NCBI RefSeq assembly: GCF_044326205.1
Contig: NZ_JBIRCY010000001.1
Location: 310,001-374,000 of the forward strand
Reading direction: 5' to 3'
Length of the DNA stretch: 64,000 bases
DNA from: Kumtagia sp044326205
Lineage (GTDB): Bacteria; Pseudomonadota; Alphaproteobacteria; Rhizobiales; Rhizobiaceae
How positions within the stretch are numbered: the stretch's first letter is position 1; every line of letters begins with the position of its first letter. The notes beneath the pieces were generated by a model that was not told the DNA's origin, did not search any database, and saw only the letters and a program-made list of their open reading frames with translations. The position numbers and the translations under genes are program-made. Positions 16,934 through 25,656 of the stretch are shown in pieces.

Positions 16934-18373
16934 TTACGAGTGGTAGGCCACTTCGCCATGCGCGGTGAGGTCGAGGCCTTCGCGCTCGGCATCGGGCGTT
17001 GCCCGCAGCCCGACGATCAGATCGACGATCTTGTAGAGGATCGCGCTGCCGATGCCGGACCAGAGCAGCGTGACGACGACGCCCTTGAGCTGCGCCCAGA
17101 CCTGGGTGGCGGTTCCGGCGTAGCCGGCGGCGAAGTCGGCGGTCGAGTAATCGACGATGCCGGCGCCGCCGAGGGCGGGGTTGACCAGGATGCCGGTGCC
17201 CAGCGCGCCGACGATGCCGCCGATGCAATGGATGCCGAACACATCGAGGCTATCGTCATAGTCGAACCTGTTCTTGACGACGGCGACGAAGAAATAGCAG
17301 ATGCAGGTGGCGACCGCGCCCAGAACGATGGCGCCCATCGGACCGGCGAAACCCGCGGCCGGGGTGACGGCGACCAGGCCGGTCACCGCGCCCGAGGCGG
17401 CGCCGAGCATGGAAGCCTTGCCGCGCAGCGCGCGTTCCAGAATGATCCAGGCCACGGCCGCCGCCGCGGTGGCAACGAAGGTGTTGATCATCGCCAGGAC
17501 CGCATAGGCATTGGCCTCGAGGTTCGAGCCGGCATTGAAGCCGAACCAGCCGACCCACAGCAGCGAAGCGCCGACCATCGTCAGCGTCATCGAGTGCGGC
17601 GCCATGACGTCCTTCTTGTAGCCGATGCGCTTGCCAATCATGATGGCGCCGACGAAACCGGCGATGCCGGCATTGATGTGAACCACGGTGCCGCCGGCGA
17701 AGTCGATGGCGCCGAAGCTGAAGATCAGGCCCGACGGGTCGGAATAGGCGCTCGGGCCGCCCCAGAACCAGACCATGTGGGCGATCGGGAAATAGACGAA
17801 AGTGACCCACAGGATGGAGAACAGGATCACTGCCGAGAATTTCACCCGCTCGGCGAAGGCGCCAACGATCAGCGCCGGCGTGATGGCCGCGAAGGTCATC
17901 TGGAAGACCACGAACACCAGTTCGGGGATGGCGACGCCCTTGGTGAAGGTTTCGGAGACGGTCGTCACGTCGACGCCCGCCAGGAACATTTTCGAGAAGC
18001 CGCCGATGAAAGCGTTGCCGGGGGTGAAGGCCAGGCTGTAGCCGTAGACGACCCAGACGATCATCACCACCGCGGTGATGGTGAACACCTGCATCAGCAC
18101 CGACAGCATGTTCTTGGCGCGGACCAGGCCGCCATAGAACAGCGCCAGGCCGGGGATGGTCATCAAGAGCACGAGCACGGTCGAAACCATCATCCAGGTC
18201 GTATCGCCCTTGTCGATCGTGAATGCCGGGGCCGCGGGAGCGGCGGCTGCCGCGTCGGTCGCAGCAGGGGCCGCTTCCTGCGCGAAGGCGGCGAGCGTGC
18301 CCAGCGCGCAGAGCGCTGCCGCGGTCGCAAGGGTGGTGCGCGCCACCGGCGCTATTTTTTTCAGAAAGGTCAT
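16934..18373 (-). CDS. amtB: ammonium transporter
   Basis: A 479-residue Amt/Rh-family ammonium channel of the inner membrane. A cleavable-looking signal (TTLATAAALCALGTLAAFAQ) and an Ala-rich linker precede eleven hydrophobic helices. Typical blocks are MTIPGLALFYGGLVRAKN, GGTVVHINAGIAGF (first pore histidine) and GIHCIGGIVGALGTG (second). The start at 18373 has GGAG seven bases upstream; an alternative ATG is at 18385. It follows glnK by 29 bases in the conserved glnK-amtB order, where GlnK plugs the channel under nitrogen sufficiency. Confidence 0.97.
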   Translation of the reverse strand: MTFLKKIAPVARTTLATAAALCALGTLAAFAQEAAPAATDAAAAAPAAPAFTIDKGDTTWMMVSTVLVLLMTIPGLALFYGGLVRAKNMLSVLMQVFTITAVVMIVWVVYGYSLAFTPGNAFIGGFSKMFLAGVDVTTVSETFTKGVAIPELVFVVFQMTFAAITPALIVGAFAERVKFSAVILFSILWVTFVYFPIAHMVWFWGGPSAYSDPSGLIFSFGAIDFAGGTVVHINAGIAGFVGAIMIGKRIGYKKDVMAPHSMTLTMVGASLLWVGWFGFNAGSNLEANAYAVLAMINTFVATAAAAVAWIILERALRGKASMLGAASGAVTGLVAVTPAAGFAGPMGAIVLGAVATCICYFFVAVVKNRFDYDDSLDVFGIHCIGGIVGALGTGILVNPALGGAGIVDYSTADFAAGYAGTATQVWAQLKGVVVTLLWSGIGSAILYKIVDLIVGLRATPDAEREGLDLTAHGEVAYHS

Positions 18374-18402
18374 TGATATCTCCATGATGCCTGGTGGCGT
18401 GC

Positions 18403-18741
18403 TTACAGCGCGTCGGTGTCGGTCTCGCCGGTGCGGATGCGCACGGCCTGTTCGATCGCGTAGACGAAGACCTTGCCGTCGCCGATCTGGCCGGTCTTGG
18501 CGGCCGACGAAATGGCCTCCACGGCCTTGTCGACCATGTCCGAACCGACGGCGACCTCGATCTTGATCTTCGGCAGGAAGCTCACCGCATATTCCGCGCC
18601 GCGGTAGATTTCCGTATGACCCTTTTGACGCCCGTAGCCTTTGACTTCGGTGACGGTCAGGCCCTGTATGCCGACGGCGGTGAGCGCTTCGCGCACCTCG
18701 TCGAGCTTAAACGGCTTGATGATAGCCATCACGATTTTCAT
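18403..18741 (-). CDS. glnK: nitrogen regulatory PII protein
   Basis: A 112-residue PII protein. The T-loop GYGRQKGHTEIYRGAEY includes the uridylylation site Tyr51. The B-loop TGQIGDGKVFV (87-97) binds ATP/2-oxoglutarate. The length is exactly that of the family. It is the first gene of the glnK-amtB operon and, with the sigma-54 site upstream, is expected to be expressed under nitrogen limitation and to control AmtB directly. Confidence 0.97.
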   Translation of the reverse strand: MKIVMAIIKPFKLDEVREALTAVGIQGLTVTEVKGYGRQKGHTEIYRGAEYAVSFLPKIKIEVAVGSDMVDKAVEAISSAAKTGQIGDGKVFVYAIEQAVRIRTGETDTDAL

Positions 18742-18826
18742 AAGGTTTCACCCTCTGCTTTGCGGGTCCCCCGCGTTTCGTGCCTCGGCCGGTTGCCGCA
18801 GGGCAGCCGATGAGTGCAAAGGGCAA

Positions 18827-18842
18827 TTCAAACTGCGTGCCA
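18827..18842 (-). promoter_or_regulatory. sigma-54 promoter of glnK-amtB
   Basis: On the minus strand TGGCACGCAGTTTGAA matches the -24/-12 consensus TGGCACG-N4-TTGC(A/T) at all fixed positions except one. It is about 85 bases upstream of the glnK start. NtrC-RpoN control of glnK-amtB is established in proteobacteria; no perfect NtrC box was picked out by eye. Confidence 0.75.
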
Positions 18843-18960
18843 GTTGCCAAGGCACGCGTTAACCTTTTGGAATCGAACGGTATTGCGCGCTTGACGAGCG
18901 CCAGCCTTCGCAGGCGCGACACAACACTTGCTCACCAATTAGGCAAATTTCAAAAATTGC

Positions 18961-19836
18961 CTATTCGGCAGGCGCCTTTCGCAGGCGGATGAGGCCTTCC
19001 TGTGCCACCGAAGCGATCAATCTGCCGCCACGCGAATAAAGGGCGCCGCGCGTGAACCCGCGGGCGCCCCCCGCCGAGGGGCTGTCCTGCGTATAAAGTA
19101 GCCATCCGTCGAGCGGATCCTCGCGATGGAACCACATGGCATGGTCGAGGCTCGCCGCCTGCAGGTCGCGGTCGAAGACGGCGCGGCCGTGCGCGAAGGT
19201 CGAGGTGTCGAGCAGCGTCATGTCGGAGAGGTAGGCGAGGATGGCGGAGCGCACCGCCCGGTCGGCGGGCACTGGGCCGGTCGTGCGGATCCAGATGTGC
19301 TGCGTCGGCGGCAGTTTTTCCCGGCTGGTATAATGTTCGAGGATGACCGGCCGGATCTCCAGCGGCCGCTCGCGCGCCCAGTAACGCCGCACGCCTTCCG
19401 GCACGGCGTCGCCATAGTCGCGCAGGATCTCGACCGGCGTCTTGAGCGTTTCAGGGCCGGGAACGTCTGCCGGCATCGGCATCTGGTGATCGAGGCCATC
19501 CTCATCGACCTGGAAGGAGGCCTCGAGCGAGAATATCGTCTCGCCGTGCTGGATCGCCGCGACACGCCGTGTCGTGAAGGAGCCGCCGTCGCGGGTGCGC
19601 TCGACCTCGTAGACGACGGGCGCGGCAGTGTCGCCGGGGCGGATGAAATAGCCGTGCAGCGAATGAACGTGGCGCTCGGCCTCCACCGTGCGCCGGGCGG
19701 CCACCAGCGCCTGCGCGATGGTCTGCCCGCCGAACACGCGCTGCCAGCTCTCCTTCGGGCTGCGACCCCGATAGAGGTTGTGTTCGAGCTTCTCCAGGTC
19801 GAGAATGGAGAGAAGCTCCTGCATGGCGGACGACAT
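18961..19836 (-). CDS. tesB: acyl-CoA thioesterase II
   Basis: A 291-residue double-hotdog thioesterase that cleaves medium and long acyl-CoAs. The N-terminus MSSAMQELLSILDLEKLEHNLYRG aligns with E. coli TesB from its first residue, so 19836 is the start (CGGAGACGCCG upstream) and the frame to 20094 is extra. FGGQTIAQAL, LSDMTLLDT and SVAQEGLIR hold the catalytic Asp, Thr and Gln of TesB. The TAG stop overlaps a TAGGCAA/TTGCCTA inverted repeat. It is divergent from the Ubi hydroxylase. Confidence 0.96.
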   Translation of the reverse strand: MSSAMQELLSILDLEKLEHNLYRGRSPKESWQRVFGGQTIAQALVAARRTVEAERHVHSLHGYFIRPGDTAAPVVYEVERTRDGGSFTTRRVAAIQHGETIFSLEASFQVDEDGLDHQMPMPADVPGPETLKTPVEILRDYGDAVPEGVRRYWARERPLEIRPVILEHYTSREKLPPTQHIWIRTTGPVPADRAVRSAILAYLSDMTLLDTSTFAHGRAVFDRDLQAASLDHAMWFHREDPLDGWLLYTQDSPSAGGARGFTRGALYSRGGRLIASVAQEGLIRLRKAPAE

Positions 19837-19946
19837 CGGCGTCTCCGGAACGGATTTCTGGCCACCGGGTTGCACCGGGAGCGGCGGACAAGTCAAGCGG
19901 CGATGGATCGCTCCAGCGATCGTGCCGGAACTGGAAGGAGGCGACA

Positions 19947-21203
19947 ATGCCTGGCAAGAGAACGGACGAGACGCCGGCCCTCGACATTCTTGTGGCGGGC
20001 GCGGGTTATGTCGGTCTGGCTGTCGCCGTCTCGATCCGCCAGGCGCGGCCCAATCTTTCGGTCGCCGTCGTCGATGCTGCACCCTCCGGCGCATGGGAAC
20101 GCGATGGCCGCGCCTCAGCGATTGCCGCCGCCGCCTGCCGCATGCTGGGGCAGCTCGGCTGCTGGGACGAGATCGCTGAGAAGGCGCAGCCCATCACCGA
20201 CATGATTGTCACCGATTCGCGCACCAGCGACCCGGTGCGCCCGGTATTTTTGACCTTCGGCGGCGATGCCGGCACGGGCGAGCCCTTCGCCCACATGATC
20301 TCCAACAAGGTGCTGAACGGCAGCCTGCGCCGCCGCGCCGCCGAACTCGGCATCGACATCATCGAGGGCGTGGCGGTCGCGGGATTCGAGACCGGCGCCG
20401 GCAAGGCGCTGGTGCATCTGGCCGACGGCGTTACGCTGCGCACCCGCCTGCTCGTCGCCGCCGACGGGGTGAAGTCAAAACTGCGCGACATGGCTGGTAT
20501 CAAGACCGTGCATTGGGACTACGGCCAGTCCGGCATCGTCTGCACGGTGGCACACGAGCGCCCGCATGGCGGTCGCGCCGAAGAGCATTTCCTGCCGGCC
20601 GGCCCCTTCGCGATCCTGCCGCTGCCGCCCGGCGATGATGGCGGCAACCGCTCGTCGATCGTCTGGACCGAACGCACCGCCGACGCCGAGCGGCTGATCG
20701 CCTCCGACGAACTGCTTTTCGAAACCGAACTGGAGCTGCGCTTCGGCTTGAAGCTCGGCGAGATCCGTGTCGAGGGCAAACCGCGCGCCTGGCCGCTCGG
20801 CCTTACGCTGGCGCGCGATTTCGTGAAACCGCGTTTCGCGCTCGCCGGCGACGCCGCGCACGGCATCCACCCGATCGCCGGCCAAGGCCTCAATCTCGGT
20901 TTCAAGGATGCTGCGGCCCTTGCCGAGACAGTGGTCGACGCCGACCGCCTCGGCCAGGATATTGGCGCGCTCGATGTGCTGGAGCGCTATCAGCAATGGC
21001 GGCGCTTCGACACGGTGCAGATGGGCATCACCACCGACGTGCTGAACCGTCTGTTCTCCAACGACTTCGCGCCGCTGCGGGCCGTGCGCGACATCGGCCT
21101 CGGCCTTGTCGACCGCATGCCGCGGCTGAAGGATTATTTCATCCGCCAGGCATCCGGGCTGACCGGCGGCACGCCGAGGCTTTTGGCCGGCGAGGCTATC
21201 TGA
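19947..21203 (+). CDS. UbiH/UbiF/COQ6 family FAD-dependent monooxygenase
   Basis: A 418-residue aromatic hydroxylase of ubiquinone biosynthesis. It has the FAD Rossmann motif VAGAGYVGLA (about 15-24), the family motif DGRASAI about 55 residues later, and GDAAHGIHPIAGQGLNLGF near residue 301, which binds the FAD ribityl. AAGGAGGCGACA precedes the ATG. Alphaproteobacteria use UbiH-like enzymes of varied regiospecificity (UbiH, UbiL), so the ring position hydroxylated cannot be read from the sequence. Confidence 0.9.
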   Translation: MPGKRTDETPALDILVAGAGYVGLAVAVSIRQARPNLSVAVVDAAPSGAWERDGRASAIAAAACRMLGQLGCWDEIAEKAQPITDMIVTDSRTSDPVRPVFLTFGGDAGTGEPFAHMISNKVLNGSLRRRAAELGIDIIEGVAVAGFETGAGKALVHLADGVTLRTRLLVAADGVKSKLRDMAGIKTVHWDYGQSGIVCTVAHERPHGGRAEEHFLPAGPFAILPLPPGDDGGNRSSIVWTERTADAERLIASDELLFETELELRFGLKLGEIRVEGKPRAWPLGLTLARDFVKPRFALAGDAAHGIHPIAGQGLNLGFKDAAALAETVVDADRLGQDIGALDVLERYQQWRRFDTVQMGITTDVLNRLFSNDFAPLRAVRDIGLGLVDRMPRLKDYFIRQASGLTGGTPRLLAGEAI

Positions 21204-21214
21204 CCGGAAGCGCT

Positions 21215-21592
21215 CTACGTCTTCGGCTGCTCCAGGTCGGGATCGCCGTGGAAGGAGAGGCCGCGCACCTCGATGAAACCCGTCTTGGCCATAGGGCATA
21301 TGGTGGCCAGATCGACGGCCTCATCCATGCTTTCGGCTTCGACCAGGATGAAACCGATCAGTTGCTCCTTGGTCTCGGCGAACGGCCCATCCATGACATG
21401 GCGTTTTTTCGCGCGTATCCGGACCGTCCTGGCGCTGTGCGGCAGTTTCAGGGGCCGCGCCATGACGATCTTGCCCTCTTTCCCCAGCCTCTCGTCAAAG
21501 GCTCGCGCGTCGCGCTGCATCGTCTCGATCTCGGATGCCGACATGCGCTGGAAGACTTTTTCGTCATGATAAATCAGGCAGATATATTGCAT
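21215..21592 (-). CDS. YCII/DGPF family protein
   Basis: A 125-residue protein of the YCII-related (DGPF) family: MQYICLIYHDE at the N-terminus and the hallmark MDGPFAETKEQLIGFILVEAESMDEAVDLA. YCII domains are ferredoxin-like dimers with a possible His/Asp active site but no settled reaction; DGPF genes often accompany ECF sigma factors. None is seen here. The start at 21592 has GGAGAAGAAA upstream. A paralog at 22226 lies on the other side of ybaK. Confidence 0.9.
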   Translation of the reverse strand: MQYICLIYHDEKVFQRMSASEIETMQRDARAFDERLGKEGKIVMARPLKLPHSARTVRIRAKKRHVMDGPFAETKEQLIGFILVEAESMDEAVDLATICPMAKTGFIEVRGLSFHGDPDLEQPKT

Positions 21593-21740
21593 TTTCTTCT
21601 CCGTCTCGGGGGCCATACATGCCGCATGGAAAGGACGTCCGGAGGATGGGACGACCGACATTTCTGCCTCAGGATAGTTCTATCCGCCAAATCCGCACGG
21701 GTGCATTGTCATGCATCGCCCCAATCGATAAGCCTGCCGC

Positions 21741-22199
21741 ATGTCTCTTTCTTCCGTCCGCGCCTTCTTCGCCGAAAACGCCCCCGACATCGAAGTCATC
21801 GTCACCGCGCAAAGCTCGGCTACGGTGCAGCTTGCGGCGGAGGCGCATGGCGTCGAGCCGGCGCAGATCGCCAAGACGATCTGCCTGCGCGTCGGCGATC
21901 AGATCATGCTGATCGTTGCCGGCGGGCTGGCGCGGCTGGACAACCGGAAATTCAAGGACCGGTTCGGCGGCAAGCCGCGCATGCTGGACGCCGAGGAGGT
22001 CGTGGCCATGACAAGCCATCCGGTCGGCGGCGTCTGTCCGTTCGGGTTGCCGTCGCCGCTGCCGGTCTATTGCGATACCTCGCTCAAAAACTTCGGCGAG
22101 GTGGTGCCGGCGGCCGGCGCCACCAACGCGGCCGTGCGGCTGCCACCGGAGCGCATGGCCGCGCTGGTCAACGCCGCATGGGTGGATGTCTGCCAGTAG
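21741..22199 (+). CDS. YbaK/EbsC family aminoacyl-tRNA deacylase
   Basis: A 152-residue YbaK-fold protein. Blocks typical of the family are AKTICLRVGDQIMLIV with the catalytic-type lysine, ARLDNRKFKDRFG and PVGGVCPFGLP. Family members hydrolyse mischarged tRNA such as Cys-tRNA(Pro) or Ala-tRNA(Pro). Substrate preference is not clear from the sequence. It runs between two minus-strand YCII genes. Confidence 0.9.
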   Translation: MSLSSVRAFFAENAPDIEVIVTAQSSATVQLAAEAHGVEPAQIAKTICLRVGDQIMLIVAGGLARLDNRKFKDRFGGKPRMLDAEEVVAMTSHPVGGVCPFGLPSPLPVYCDTSLKNFGEVVPAAGATNAAVRLPPERMAALVNAAWVDVCQ

Positions 22200-22225
22200 C
22201 GGCCGGCGCGGAAAATTTCTCGACC

Positions 22226-22582
22226 TCATGACCCCGGAATGTCGTAGACCGCCCTTACCTCGATTGTGCCCATTTCGGCCAGCGGAATGCCCGCCGCGAT
22301 CTCCAGCGCCTCGTCGAGATCCTTCGCCTCGATCATGATGAAGCCGAGCAACTGTTCCTTCGTTTCGGCGAAAGGTCCGTCGGTGATCAGCGTCTTGCCC
22401 TTACGCCGGCGCACACTCCTCGAGGTTTTTGCCGACTGCAGGGCCTGGGCGACGATGAGGTGGCCTTTGGCTTCCAGCGAGCGGTCGTAGGCGATCGACG
22501 ACGCATCGAGCTTCGCCGCCCCCTCGGGCGTCAGATTGTGAAGGTCGCGTTCTTGGCCATAGACGAGGCAGACATATTTCAT
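22226..22582 (-). CDS. YCII/DGPF family protein, second copy
   Basis: A 118-residue paralog of the gene at 21215, with MKYVCLVYGQE and ITDGPFAETKEQLLGFIMIEAKDLDEALEIA. AAGGAGCCCTGCC precedes the ATG. Its start codon overlaps the stop of the small membrane protein upstream in an ATGA arrangement, so the two are probably translated together. Reaction unknown. Confidence 0.9.
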   Translation of the reverse strand: MKYVCLVYGQERDLHNLTPEGAAKLDASSIAYDRSLEAKGHLIVAQALQSAKTSRSVRRRKGKTLITDGPFAETKEQLLGFIMIEAKDLDEALEIAAGIPLAEMGTIEVRAVYDIPGS

Positions 22583-22821
22583 GGCAGGGCTCCTTGCTGC
22601 TGGAACGACGATGCGCTGGCGACGCGGCTGGCGGCAATCTCCGGATTGCCTGTCGCGGCGACCTGAAGCCCGGTCACGACGGCGCCGATCAAGGCGAACG
22701 CCAGCAGCAGCCGGGCGGCGCCGTTCAGCGCCGTGGACATGAGCGCCAGTTGCGCCTGCATCGGACATTGATCCGGGCTTTGTCGGCGGGCAGCGGGAAA
22801 CATGGTCAGAAAAGCCAGCAT
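22579..22821 (-). CDS. small membrane protein coupled to YCII gene
   Basis: An 80-residue product starting at MLAFLTMFPA, with AAGGAGG eleven bases upstream. A hydrophobic helix (NGAARLLLAFALIGAVVTGLQ) lies in the middle and the tail is polar. The stop overlaps the next start codon (ATGA), the main argument that it is real. An alternative in-frame ATG is at 22857. No homolog is recognised. Confidence 0.5.
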   Translation of the reverse strand: MLAFLTMFPAARRQSPDQCPMQAQLALMSTALNGAARLLLAFALIGAVVTGLQVAATGNPEIAASRVASASSFQQQGALP

Positions 22822-23061
22822 TTGCACGAAAGCCTCCTTCGGCTCGGGGATTTTCATCCCGAGGACGAGCCCGCCTCCGACAGGCCGACATTTTCGCACA
22901 CGCGGATTTTTGTCTTTTTTCGCGTATTTTTCCGGTTCGTGAAGAAGCAGTGGAAGCGAAATCGGTCGCGGTGGACAAGTCGGCAGTGGCGCCATCGGCT
23001 GCGGGCGCTATAGTTCGGCCGACCGCCTCGCGGCTCGCCACCTCAACCAGGGAGACCCATC

Positions 23062-23487
23062 ATGGACCGTCACGCCACCGCCGTCTGGAAAGGCACGCTG
23101 AAAGAGGGCGCCGGCACGCTCGACACGCAGAGCAGCGCGCTGAAAGCATTGCCCTATTCGTTCAAGAGCCGCTTCGAGGACGAAAGCGGAAAGTCCGGCA
23201 CCAATCCGGAGGAACTGCTGGCCGCCGCCCATGCCGGCTGCTTCGCCATGCAGCTTTCGCATTTCCTCGCCGAGAACGGCACGCCGGCCGAGAAACTCGA
23301 CGCCAAGGCGGTGGTGACGCTGGTACCGGGAACCGGCATCACCGGCAGCGCCATCACGCTCGTCGGCACCGTGCCCGGCATCAGCGCGGAAAAATTCAAG
23401 GAACTGGCCGACAAAGCCAAGGGCGAGTGCCCGGTGTCGCGCGCGCTGGGCGCGATCAAGGTGTCGCTGGACGCAAAACTAGGCTAG
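23062..23487 (+). CDS. osmC: OsmC family peroxiredoxin
   Basis: A 141-residue OsmC/Ohr-fold thiol peroxidase that detoxifies organic hydroperoxides. The redox pair is Cys60 in AAHAGCFAMQLS and Cys123 in GECPVSRALG; TNPEELLAAAHAGC is the OsmC subfamily form. GGGAGACCCATC precedes the ATG. Its TAG stop overlaps the stop of the convergent yceH gene within a CTAG tetramer. Confidence 0.95.
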   Translation: MDRHATAVWKGTLKEGAGTLDTQSSALKALPYSFKSRFEDESGKSGTNPEELLAAAHAGCFAMQLSHFLAENGTPAEKLDAKAVVTLVPGTGITGSAITLVGTVPGISAEKFKELADKAKGECPVSRALGAIKVSLDAKLG

Positions 23488-24125
23488 GCGCCCACGGCCT
23501 CCAGCCTGGCCTTCAGCGCGGCGACCTCCTCCTCGAGCTGGCGAACGCGTTCTTCCAGTTCGCTCAGCGCCGAGCCGGCGGGAGCGGCGCTGCGCGCCGC
23601 CGGCGCGGGGATCGACGACACATCGACATCGCCGGCCAAAAGATGCGCGAAGCGATCCTCGCGCTGGCCGGGGGCGCGGCCGATCTCCTTCACCAGCGGT
23701 GGGCGGCGGCCGACCAGCATGTCGAGTTCGGTGCGTACGGCGTCGGCAGAGCCGAAATTGGCCATGCGGTCGGTGCGAGTCTGCAGTTCGTTCAGCGTCT
23801 GCGGACCACGCAGCATCAGCATGGCGACCAGCGCGCTCTGCGGCGTGGTCAGGCTGAACTTCCGCGACGCCGTCTGCTCGTAGCGGTCGACGCGCGAGGC
23901 CATCATCCGCCGCGCCAGGCCCTTTTCCTCCAGCGCCTTGAGCGTGCGGTTGATGTCGACATGCTCCAGCGCCATCACCGGCTCGCGCGACGTCTTCTGG
24001 TTGGCCGCGGACTGCAGCGCATTCAGCGTCAGCGGATAGACGTCCGGCGTCAGAAGCTGCTTTTCCATCAGGCAGCCGAGGACTCGGACTTCGAGGGCGT
24101 TGAGGGTGGGAAGGTCGCTGCTCAT
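23484..24125 (-). CDS. YceH family (DUF480) protein
   Basis: A 213-residue protein of two winged-helix domains. LNALEVRVLGCLMEKQLLTPDVYPLTLNAL and NQKTSREPVM are the DUF480 signature, and a second domain covers about 95-165. It ends in a heptad coiled coil (SELEERVRQLEEEVAALKARL). Function of the family is not established. The start at 24125 is the family N-terminus; the frame extends to 24161. It is convergent with osmC and overlaps it by four bases. Confidence 0.93.
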   Translation of the reverse strand: MSSDLPTLNALEVRVLGCLMEKQLLTPDVYPLTLNALQSAANQKTSREPVMALEHVDINRTLKALEEKGLARRMMASRVDRYEQTASRKFSLTTPQSALVAMLMLRGPQTLNELQTRTDRMANFGSADAVRTELDMLVGRRPPLVKEIGRAPGQREDRFAHLLAGDVDVSSIPAPAARSAAPAGSALSELEERVRQLEEEVAALKARLEAVGA

Positions 24126-24183
24126 GCCGCCGCTTCTCGCAAAACGGCAGCCCTGCGGCAAGGGGCAGGCATCGGCAACCGCC

Positions 24184-24714
24184 TTACCGCTTGACGACTA
24201 GGCCGAGTCGGCGCCGCAACTGCTCGATGCGGCGCGGAAACATGGCGTGGCGCTCGGTGGGCAGCGCGACGGCAAGCGCCATTCGCACCAGATCCTCCTT
24301 CTCGCTCTCTTCGAGCCGCGGCTTGAGCAGAAGGCAGGCCTTGTCGATCACCGAGCCAACTTCCGCCACCTGGTCGCTCGCCCATTTCGCATAGATCACC
24401 GCCTCGTCGACCTGCTTTTCGCTGTCGGCGATTCCGGCGATCTCGTCTCGCACCCGCTTTTCCAGCGCTTCCGAAACCGGCACATCCTCAGCCGCTATCG
24501 CCACGATCACAGTGGTGGCCGCCGTTATCGGATCGTCGATCGCCGTGATCGGGGAAAGCGCCGCCTTCTTGCGCAGCTTGCTGCGGCGGATGTTGCCCTG
24601 GACCCGCCCGACCGCGTCGGCCACCTCGCTGGCGGCCTCGCCCATGATTTTGAGCCGGTACCACCAGAAAGCGCCCACTCCCAATATGCCGAGAATGGCA
24701 AGCAGAATGTGCAT
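24184..24714 (-). CDS. hypothetical single-helix membrane protein, TerB-like tail
   Basis: A 176-residue protein with one N-terminal membrane helix (MHILLAILGILGVGAFWWY) and an acidic all-helical cytoplasmic part. Segments such as VIDKACLLLKPRLEESEKEDLVRMALAVA resemble the TerB-type helical fold, by eye only. GGGGCTGCGACG precedes the ATG. No named function. It sits 58 bases upstream of yceH on the same strand. Confidence 0.7.
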   Translation of the reverse strand: MHILLAILGILGVGAFWWYRLKIMGEAASEVADAVGRVQGNIRRSKLRKKAALSPITAIDDPITAATTVIVAIAAEDVPVSEALEKRVRDEIAGIADSEKQVDEAVIYAKWASDQVAEVGSVIDKACLLLKPRLEESEKEDLVRMALAVALPTERHAMFPRRIEQLRRRLGLVVKR

Positions 24715-24872
24715 CGTCGCAGCCCCACGCCAATACTGTGGGTTGCATAACCTATGATGCAGGTGGCGACTACTGAAAACCGGCTTCGACGTCCTGGGGG
24801 CTTAAGGTTTCGGCCAACGAAGTGGCGAAATGATCGCACAGTTGCAAGAGGTTCTCCGGTGAGGAGCGACCA

Positions 24873-25631
24873 TCAAAGAGGTGCAAATCGGTCAATGACC
24901 AGATCGACATGCCTCTGAACATACGCGTCACCGGAATTGGAGAGATTGTACAGAAGTCCGCGATAGTCCATTACATGGAATGCAACAAAATCGCCCTTCA
25001 CCGCCGCCTCGAAACGGTCGCGCTCGGCGCGATGAGCCAAAATCCGCTCCGCCGAGACACGGCTTCCGTTTGGCCACCTGTCGGGTTCAGCGTGAAGATA
25101 GACGAGAAACGGTCGCCTGCCTTGCTTTCGAGACTGCGTGGCCAAGCCGAAGGCATGCTTGACCAGTTGTGTCGTATCCAGAAAATCGTACTCGGACGAT
25201 CCATCCATGATAGCATCGCGCTGCGCGAGAAAGCGGGCCATGCCTTCTCCCCACACTGGCTTTAGGTAAGCCGTCGAAAACGCACCATTCTTGCTGCCTC
25301 GAAACGGCTCATAGCGCTTCGATTCGATCGCAATGAGCGAATCTGGCGTCTCAATAACCGCATCCAGCCATGGATGCCGCCCGCCACTCCAAGGAAAACG
25401 CAGACATTGCTCGAGTTTGAGCTTTGCTGGACCATCTATCCGGAGACCGAGCGCCGTTACCAAAGGCCGCGCGTCGTCGAGGAACAAGCCCAATGCGTTG
25501 GCGGCCAGCGCGGCAGATGATTCGGGACTATGAAACTTTACTTCGAGTTCCCTTCCGTCGGCCTTTTCGTAGAAGTCGCGGATGCGGCTGCGGTCGAGAT
25601 GCGGCAGAATGCTTTCGCCCGTGTCCATCAT
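24873..25631 (-). CDS. orphan PD-(D/E)XK nuclease-like protein
   Basis: A 252-residue protein with no signal or membrane segment. The block WLDAVIETPDSLIAIESKRYEPF supplies Asp90, Glu103 and Lys105 in the spacing of a PD-(D/E)XK nuclease core, like restriction-endonuclease-type proteins of the PGN_0703 group. No methyltransferase or specificity subunit is adjacent. It begins 25 bases after the sdhB stop on the same strand with only a weak ribosome site. Its substrate and role are unknown. Confidence 0.7.
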   Translation of the reverse strand: MMDTGESILPHLDRSRIRDFYEKADGRELEVKFHSPESSAALAANALGLFLDDARPLVTALGLRIDGPAKLKLEQCLRFPWSGGRHPWLDAVIETPDSLIAIESKRYEPFRGSKNGAFSTAYLKPVWGEGMARFLAQRDAIMDGSSEYDFLDTTQLVKHAFGLATQSRKQGRRPFLVYLHAEPDRWPNGSRVSAERILAHRAERDRFEAAVKGDFVAFHVMDYRGLLYNLSNSGDAYVQRHVDLVIDRFAPL

Positions 25632-25656
25632 GCCCTTACGAGCGGCCTCCTGTTCG

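Noticed and set aside
24873..25631. Part of a restriction-modification system
   Set aside because: No methyltransferase, specificity or helicase subunit lies near the nuclease-like gene.
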